Below are positions 45,031 to 54,000 of a stretch of 64,000 nucleotides of DNA, piece after piece (within the stretch, counting starts at the first letter, position 1; every line of letters begins with the position of its first letter). The translations under genes were made by a program, and so were the position numbers. The DNA comes from Streptomyces zagrosensis. Lineage in GTDB: Bacteria; Actinomycetota; Actinomycetes; Streptomycetales; Streptomycetaceae. The stretch covers positions 94,433 through 158,432 of the forward strand of contig NZ_JACHJL010000020.1 in NCBI RefSeq assembly GCF_014203645.1, in the 5' to 3' direction. The notes below the pieces were generated by a model. The model was not told the origin of the DNA. It worked only from the letters and a program-made list of their open reading frames with translations, and did no database searches.

Positions 45031-48000
45031 CACCGGCGGCAGGTTCAGCGCCCCGGTTCCGACTCCGGACCCGATTCCGGCGGACGCGTCGCCGAGCAAC
45101 GTGGCCATATGGCCGGCCAGTTCGGTGATGGTCGGGTAGTCGAAGACGAGCGTTGCCGGGAGCCGCAAACCGGTCACGGTCGCGAGCCGGTTGCGCAGTT
45201 CCACCGCGGTCAGCGAGTCGAAGCCGAGCGCCCTGAACGCCTGGCTCTGGTCGATTTGCTGCGGCGAGAGATGTCCCAGCGCCTGCGCGACATGGCCGCG
45301 AAGGAGATCATGCAGGAAGCGTGTGCGATCCTCGGCCGGAATCGCCGTCCAGCGCCGGGCGAAGCTGTCCGGGTGGTGGCGGTCGTCGCCGGCCGCCGGG
45401 CGGGCGACGGCGGTCGGAACGAGCGAGCGCAGCATCGGGCCCAGGTCGTCCCGGGTCCTCAGTACGGCCGGTTCCAGCCGCGTCAGGGCAACGACCGGTT
45501 CACCCGCCGTCAGCGCCCGGTCGAACAGGTCCAGTCCCTGTGCCACCGGCATCGGCGGCATTCCCGAAGCGCGCAGCCGCTCAAGGTCGGCTGCGGCGAG
45601 GGCCCCGGTCAGCCCGGCCTCGGGCGTCCACGGGCCCCACACCATCGAGACGCCCGGCAGGCCCGCCTGCCTGCGCCACTGCACCACCGCGTCGGCGAAC
45701 ACGTTCCCGGCCGCGTAGTTGCCCTGCCCAGGACCGCCCAGCAGCCCGGCGAGAGAGGAGAAGACGACGAACAGCGACAGATCCATGGACCGGGTCAGTT
45801 CGTGCAACAGCCAGGTGGCGTCCGCCTTCGGCGCGAGTACGGCGTCGATCCGCTCACCTGTCAGCGACCCGATCACTCCGTCGTCGACCACACCAGCGGT
45901 ATGCACAACACCTGATACGGGGTGTTCCGCGAGCAGCCCGGCCAATGCCTCCCGGTCGGAGACATCGCAGGCCACCACGGTGACCCGCGCACCCCACTCG
46001 GCCAATTCGGTGGCCAAGTCGCTTGCACCGTGGGCGTGTTCACCTTGCCGGCTGGCCAGCACGAGGCTCCGCACCCCGTACGCCCGCACCAGGTGCAGGG
46101 CCACCAGTCCGCCGAGGCCGCCCGTGCCGCCGGTGACCAGCACCGGGCGGCCCACCGTGACGGTGTCCGTAACGACGCCGGTGGTGGAAGAGGCGGGAGC
46201 GGAGGTGGAGGTGGAGGTGTGGCGGAGCAGGCGGGGGACGCGTACGCCGCCACCGCGCAGGGCCAGCTGAGGCTCGCCTGTGCCCACCGCGCGGGCGAGC
46301 GTATCGAGATCGAGAGCGGCCCCGGGCTCCAGGTCGGCCAGGATGATCCGGTCCGGGTTCTCGGACTGTGCGGACCGCACCAGGCCCCAGACCGCCGCCC
46401 CCGGTAGATCGGTTATCGGGTCGTCCTCCTTCGTGGTGACCGCTCCCCGGGTGACCACGATCAGCCGCGTTCCGTCGAACCTCCGGTCCGCGAGCCGGCG
46501 CTGCAACTGCTCCAGCACCCACCCCGTGATCTCGTGCGCCCCGGTCACAAAGGACTCGGGCGCGAAGGTGTGCGGTACAACGAGAACCACACAGCCCGGG
46601 AGGGAAGGTTCGGTGCCCAGCCCGGACACCAGCGCGTCCCAGTCGGCGTGGTTCACGTGGTTCACGTAGTCCGCGGAGTCCGGGTCCGCACCTAGTACGG
46701 TCCAGTCATCGGTCCGGGCGACCGGCCCGAATTCCCGGTCGGTCCAGTGCGGCACGAGGACGAGGGCGTCCTGCGACCCGGACCCGAGGGCGGCCTCCGG
46801 CAGGGGGCGCATCGACAGCGACCCGATGGACAGCACAGGGGTACCGGAGCCGTCGGCGACCGCTATCGACACCTCGTTGGTACCGATACGAGTGAGACAT
46901 ACGCGCACCCGCGTGGCCGCCGAGGCCCTCAGCACGACCTCGCCGAACATGAACGGCAGCAGCGCCGAGTCCGCCGGTTCCAGCTCCGCGAACCTCACCG
47001 CCTGCACCACCGCGTCCAGCAGCGCCGGGTGGATGCCGAACGCCTTGGCGGATTCCGCCTGGACCTCGGGTAGTTCGGCCTCGGCCCATACGCGGTTGCC
47101 CTGGGTAAAGACCCGGGTCAGGCCCTGGAACACCGGCCCGTAGACCACATCGCCCTCGTCGGCGTACATTCCGGATATATCGACCGTCGAGGCTCCGGCA
47201 GGTGGCCACGTCGCACTCAGCGCGTCGTAGACGGTCGTGTCGAGGGTGGAATCGGCGCTGGTCAGTACACCGGTGGCGTGCCTCGTCCAGATGTCGCCGC
47301 CGTCGGGGCGGGCATGGACAGCAACCGTCCAACGGCCCTGCTCCCGCGGCTGCTGCTGCTTCTGTTCGGTGAGGACGATCTGGATCTGGCAGCCGCCCTG
47401 CGCGGGCAGGACCAACGGCGCTTCCAGAACCAGTTCGCTCACCTGACCGCAGCCCACGGTGTCACCGGCCCTGACCGCCAGCTCGACGAATCCGGTACCG
47501 GGGAAGACAACCGAACCGCGGACCACGTGGTCGGCCAACCAGGGGTGGGTATGGAGCGACAGCTTTCCGGTGAACAGCATCCCGCCCGAGTCGGGCAGAG
47601 CAACCATCGCGCCCAGCAACGGGTGCTCGGCGGCGGCCAGTCCAGCCCCCACCACATCCCCGACCCCTCCCGCGGCCTCGGGCCAGTACCGCTGACGCTG
47701 GAACGCATAGGTGGGCAGCGTTGTCCGCTGTGCCCCGGCGAAATACTGGTCCCAGGCAAGAGGCACGCCCCGAGCGAACAGCCTGGCAGCTCCGGCGGCC
47801 AGTGCGGTGTCCTCGGGCTGGTCGTCACCGCGCAGCAGGGCTACGGCAGCGACCTCATCGGTGCAGGTGTGCTGCGCCATCGCAGCCAGGGCACCATTCG
47901 GCCCCACCTCAATCAGCGTCCGTACACCCAACGACTCCAACCGCCGCACACCATCAGCGAACCGAACCGCCTCCCGCACCTGACGCACCCAATACGCCGG

Positions 48001-51000
48001 AGCAGAGAACACCTCCGCATCCACCAACTCCCCCGTCAACGCCGACACCACCGCAATCCGCGGCGCACCCCACACCAACGTCCCCAAAACCTGCTCAAAC
48101 TCAGCAAGCATCGGCTCCATCAACGGCGAGTGGAAGGCGTGAGAGACCCGCAGGCGGTTCGTCCGCCGCCCCCGACCCGCGAACCCCTCCGCAATCCGCG
48201 TGACTTCACCCTCAGCACCGGCGAGAACCAGCGACCCAGGCGAGTTCACCGCGGCAATCGACACCCCCGCAGACAACAACCCGGCAACCTCATCCTCACC
48301 GGCCTCCACCGCCACCATCGCCCCACCGGCAGGCAACGCCTGCATCAACCCACCACGCGCCACCACCAACCGACACGCATCCCCCAACGACAACACACCC
48401 GACACATACGCAGCAGCAATCTCACCCACCGAATGACCCAACACATAATCCACAACCACACCCCACGACTCCACCACCCGAAACAACGCCACCTCCACCG
48501 CAAACAACGCCGGCTGCGCCCAACCCGTACCCTCCAACAACCCCGCATCCCCACCCCACATCACCTCGGTCAACGACCGACCCACATGCAACTCCAACTC
48601 AGCAACCACCACATCCAACGCCCCCGCAAACACCGCCGAAGACTCATACAACCGCCGCCCCATACCCAACCGCTGCGCACCCTGACCACTGAACAACACC
48701 CCCACGCCACCGCTCAGTGGGCCAGATCCCTGGAACACCTGAGCCGTAGGCGTGCCCTCCGCCACGGCGCGCAGCCCGGCCAGCAACTCCTCGCGCCCCG
48801 CCCCGGCCACCGCCGTCCGGTGGTCGAAGACAGACCGCGTCACCGCCAGCGACAAGGCCGCATCCCGCACATCCAAGTCGGGGGCTGCCTCAGCCCACGC
48901 CGCCAATCGCGCGGCCTGAGCACGCACCGCGTCGGGAGACTTGCCTGACACCACCCACGGCACCGCCACTTCGGTACCAGAAACGGGGGCGGGTACGAGA
49001 CCGGTATCGGTCTCGCCGAGATCGGCCGCCTCCGGGGCCTCCAGAATGACGTGCGCGTTCGTCCCCGACACCCCGAAGGACGACACACCCACCCGGCGAG
49101 GACGGCCGGTCTCCGGCCACGAAGTGGTCTCGGTCAGCAGCCGCACCACGTCTTCGGACCAATCGACCTTCGACGACGGCGCGTCCACGTGCAGCGTCCG
49201 CGGCAGCACACCGTGCCGCATCGCCATGACCATCTTGATCACCCCGGCCACGCCTGCCGCGGCCTGCGTGTGACCGAGGTTCGACTTCAACGAACCGAGC
49301 AGAAGGGGGTGGCCGGCGGGACGGTCCTGGCCGTAAGCGGCGATCAGCGCCTGTGCCTCGATCGGGTCGCCAAGCACCGTACCCGTACCATGCGCCTCCA
49401 CCACATCCACCTCAGCAGCAGACAACCCAGCACCCGCCAACGCCTGCCGAATCACCCGCTGCTGCGCCGGACCATTCGGCGCCGTCAAACCATTCGACGC
49501 ACCATCCTGGTTAACGGCGCTGGACCGTACGACCGCCAGCACCCGACGACCCTCACGCCGCGCATCCGACAACCGCTGTACCACCAGCACACCAGCGCCC
49601 TCGGACCAGCCCGTGCCATCGGCACCGTCCGCGAACGCCTTGCACCGACCATCGGCGGCCAGCCCGCCCTGCACCGAGAAGCCGACGAACGCGTCAGCGG
49701 TGGCCATCACGGTCACACCGCCGACCAGGGCCATCGAGCACTCGCCCGACCGCAACGCCTGCCCGGCCCAGTGCAACGCCACCAGCGACGACGAACACGC
49801 CGTGTCCACCGTCACCGCCGGACCGTGCAACCCCAGCGTGTACGCCACCCGACCTGACAGCACGCTCTGCGAGCCGCCGGTGACCAGGTGACCGGCCACA
49901 TCATCGATGGACCGACTCGCCACCTGCGTGTATCCCGATTCGAAGGCTCCGACGAACACACCGACCGAGCTACCGGCGATCGACGCTGGGGCGATTCCGG
50001 CGTGCTCCAGCGCCTCCCACGAGGTCTCCAACAGCAACCGCTGCTGCGGATCGGTCGCCACCGCCTCACGCGGCGAGATTCCGAAGAACCCCGCGTCGAA
50101 CTCCCCTACGCCAGCGAGGAAACCGCCCTTGGCCGTCACCGATGCGCCCGACCCTGACCCGGGGCCGTCCGGACCGTACAGCTCGTCCAGGTCCCAGCCA
50201 CGGTCGGCGGGGAAGTCCGATACCGCGTCCCGGCCATCGGCCACCAGCCGCCACAAGTCATCGGGGCCCGACACATCTCCGGGGAAGCGGCAGGCCATGC
50301 CGACGATCACGATCGGATCGTCGGTCACCGAGACCACTGGCGGCAGGCTCGGCTGCCCGGCTTCGGCGGGCGCGTCACCGAGCAGTCCGGCCACATGGCC
50401 GGCCAGGGCGTCAATGGTGGGGTAGTCGAACACCAGGGTGGCGGGCAGACGCAGCCCGGTCAGGCCGGCCAGCCGGTTGCGCAGTTCCACCGCCGTCAGC
50501 GAGTCGAACCCGAGCGTCTTGAAGGCCTGACTCGTGTCGATCTGGGCGGCGGAGCTGTGGCCGAGGACAGCGGCGACATGCGCGCGGATCAAGTCCATGA
50601 GGGTGCCGGGGCGGTCCTTGGCCGGGATGCCCGCCCAGCGCCGGGTGAAGCTGTCCGGGTCCTGGCGGTCGTCGCCGACGGACGGGCGCGCCACGCCGCC
50701 GGGGACGAGGGAGCGGAGCACCGGCGGGAGGTCTGCCTGCCCACGCAGTGCGACGAGGTCGAGGCGGGTCAGCCCGAGTACCGCTTCGTCGCTCCGGATG
50801 GCCTGGTCGAACAGGTCCAGCCCTTGTGCCACCGCGAGCGGAGGCATTCCCGTGCCACTCATACGGCGCAAATCGATCTCGGAGAGGGTCCCGGTCAGCC
50901 CGATGTCCGGCGTCCAGGCTCCCCAGGCCATCGATAGGGCGGGCAGACCGAGTTGCCGTCGCCACTGGACCACGGTGTCGGCGAAGACGTTGCCCGCCGC

Positions 51001-54000
51001 GTAGTTGCCCTGGCCGGGGCTGCCCAGCAGCCCGGACAGCGAGGAGAACACCACGAACAGGGAGAGGTCGAGTTCCCGCGTCAGCTCGTGCAGGTGCCAG
51101 CTGGCATCGACCTTCGGCGCCAGCACCCGGTCCACCCGGTCCGCGGTCAGGGAACCGATAACGCCGTCGTCGAGCACGCCCGCGGTGTGGACGACGCCCG
51201 ACAGCGGGTGCTCGGCGGGCACCGTCGCGAGTACACCGGCCAGGGCCTTTCGATCGGTCACGTCGCAGGCGGCGACGGTGACCTGAGCGCCGAGCCCGGT
51301 CAGCTCCGCGACCAGTTCTGCGGCGCCATCGGACCGCTCTCCCCCACGGCTGACCAGCAATAGGTGCCGGACACCGTACGCACGGACCAGGTGCCGTGCC
51401 GTCAGGCCGCCCAGGCCGCCCGTACCGCCGGTGATCAGGACCGTACCGCTGGAGGCCGTCTCGTCCGTCCCGAATCCATCGGGCCTGGTCCCACCGGTTC
51501 CGGTCCCATCGGTTCCGGTCCCATCGGTTCCGGTCCCACCGGTTCCGGTCCCACCGGTTCCGGTCCCATCGGTTCCGGTCCCATCGGTTCCGGTCCCATC
51601 GGTTCCGGTCCCATCCGGGGGGCCGGGGAGGGCCACGGCGTGACGGATCAGCCGCGGAACGCGCAGCGCGGTACCGCGGACCGCGACCTGGGGCTCACCG
51701 GTCGCGACCGCCCGCAGCGGTGCGGCGAGATCGGGACCGAGATCGTCGTAGGTCTCCAGATCGATGAGGGTGATCCGGTCGGGGTTCTCCGACTGGGCCG
51801 AACGGACCAGGCCCCAGACCGCCGCGGCGGGCAGGTCGAGTACCGGGTCGTCCTCACCGGTGGTGACCGCCGCCTTGGTCACCACGGCCAACCGTGTGTC
51901 GCCGAGACGCGGTTCGCCGAGCCACCTCTGGAGCTGTTCTAGCGTCCACACCGTGACCTGGTGCGCCAGGCCGGGAACCACAGCCGGCGCGGCGTCGGGG
52001 TGGTGCGGTACGGCGAGCAGCACGGTCCGGGGTACCGGGGTCCCGCCGTCGAGCGCGGTGATCAGCGCGTCGAGGTTGGGATACGCGGTGTCCTGGCCCA
52101 CGACGGCCCAGTCACCGGCCGATGGCACGGAGCTGCTCGGGGCGGCGTCCACGTCGATCCACCGGGGCGCGAGGACGGCCGTGTCCTGGAGACCGGCGGT
52201 GAAATCGCCTTCCGGTAGCGGGCGGGTCAGCAGGGACCCGATCGACAGCACCGGGGAGCCTGTGTCGTCGGCCACGACGACGGAGACGTCGTCCTCACCG
52301 GTACGAGTCAGGCACACTCGCACCCGGGTCGCGCCCGAGGCCCACAGGACGACATCGGTGAAGGTGAAGGGCAGCCGAACGGGCTCGCTCGCGTCCGAGC
52401 CGGTCAGCATCGCGGCGTGCAGTACGGAGTCGAGCAACGCCGGGTGGATGCCGAACGGTCCGGACTCCGACGGACGGCTTTCGGGCAGGGCTACCTCGGC
52501 CCAAACCCGATCGCCCTGACGCCATGCCTGGGTCAGGCCCTGGAACACCGGCCCGTAGAACACGTCGGGACCCGCGCCGGAACCTGTGTCAAAGTCGGCT
52601 TCGGGGCTGTACATCCCGGAGGTGTCGATCGCCTTCGCCCGAGTGGGCGGCCAGCCCGAGCCGAGGTCGGCGAAGGCGCTCGCATCGGCGACGGCGGTCG
52701 TGCGGCGGGTCAAGACGCCGGTGGCGTGGCGGGTCCAGGCGTCGGTGGTGTCCGGCCGGGCATGGACAGCCAAGGTCCAGTGGCCGGGCCGCTCCTCGGT
52801 CAGGAGGAGTTGGATTTGGCAGCCGCCCTGTGCGGGCATGACGAGGGGGGCTTCGAGTACCAGCTCACCGACCTGGTCGCAGCCCACGGCGTCACCGGCC
52901 CTGATCGCCAGCTCAACGAATCCGGTGCCGGGGAACACGGCCACACCGCGCACCACGTGATCGGCCAGCCAGGGGTGCGACCGCAGGGAGATCCTTCCCG
53001 TGAACAGCGTGCCGCCGGACTGCGGCAGGGAGATCATCGCGCCCAGCAGCGGATGTCCGGCAGACGCCAGGCCCGCCCCGATGACGTCCCCGATGCCGGC
53101 CGGGGTGTCCGGCCAGTACCGCTCGTGTTGGAACGCGTACGTCGGCAGATCGACGACACTGCCGAAACCAGGTCCGGCACTGGAACCGGCATCGATATCG
53201 ACACCGGCGAACACGGCTTCCCACGAGACGTGTCCACCATGGACGAACAACTCGGCCAGCGACGCCACCATCCGCCGGGCACCACCCTCGCCACGCCGCA
53301 GCGTCCCCATGACGACGCCCGCTTCCCCGGCTTCGTCCAGCGTTTCCTGGACGGCGGCGGTCAGGACAGGATGCGGGCCGACCTCCAGCCACGCCCGATA
53401 TCCGTTGGCGATCAGCGCCTGAGTGACTTCCTCGAACCGTACGGTCTCGCGCAGATTACGCACCCAGTACGCCGCATCAGCCGTAGCAGCATCCAGGAGC
53501 CCTCCGGTGACGGAGGAGTACACCGGCACCGACTGTGCCTGCGGACGCACCGACGCCAACTCTTCCAAAAGCCGGTCCCGGATCTCCTCCACCTGCGCCG
53601 AATGCGAGGCGTAATCCACCGCAATCATCCGGGCACGCACACCATCCGCCTCACACTCCGCCACCAACTCCCGCAACGCCACCACATCACCCGACACCAC
53701 CACCGACAACGGACCATTCACCGCCGCCAACGACAACCGACCACCCCACCGCTCAACAAGCACCACAACACGATCGACGGGGAGCGCTACAGCCGCCATC
53801 CCACCACCGCCACCGGCCAACGTGTCCGCGATCGCGCGGCTCCGCAACGCCACCACCCGCGCCCCATCGGACAACGACAACCCACCCGCCACACACAACG
53901 CAGCAATCTCACCCTGCGAATGCCCCACCACAGCAACCGGCACCACACCACACGAACGCCACAACTTCGCAAGCGACACCATCACCGCCCACAAAACCGG

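Noticed and set aside
51496..51615. CRISPR-like array
   Set aside because: The 15-bp units are contiguous without spacers and are translated in frame inside a KR linker.
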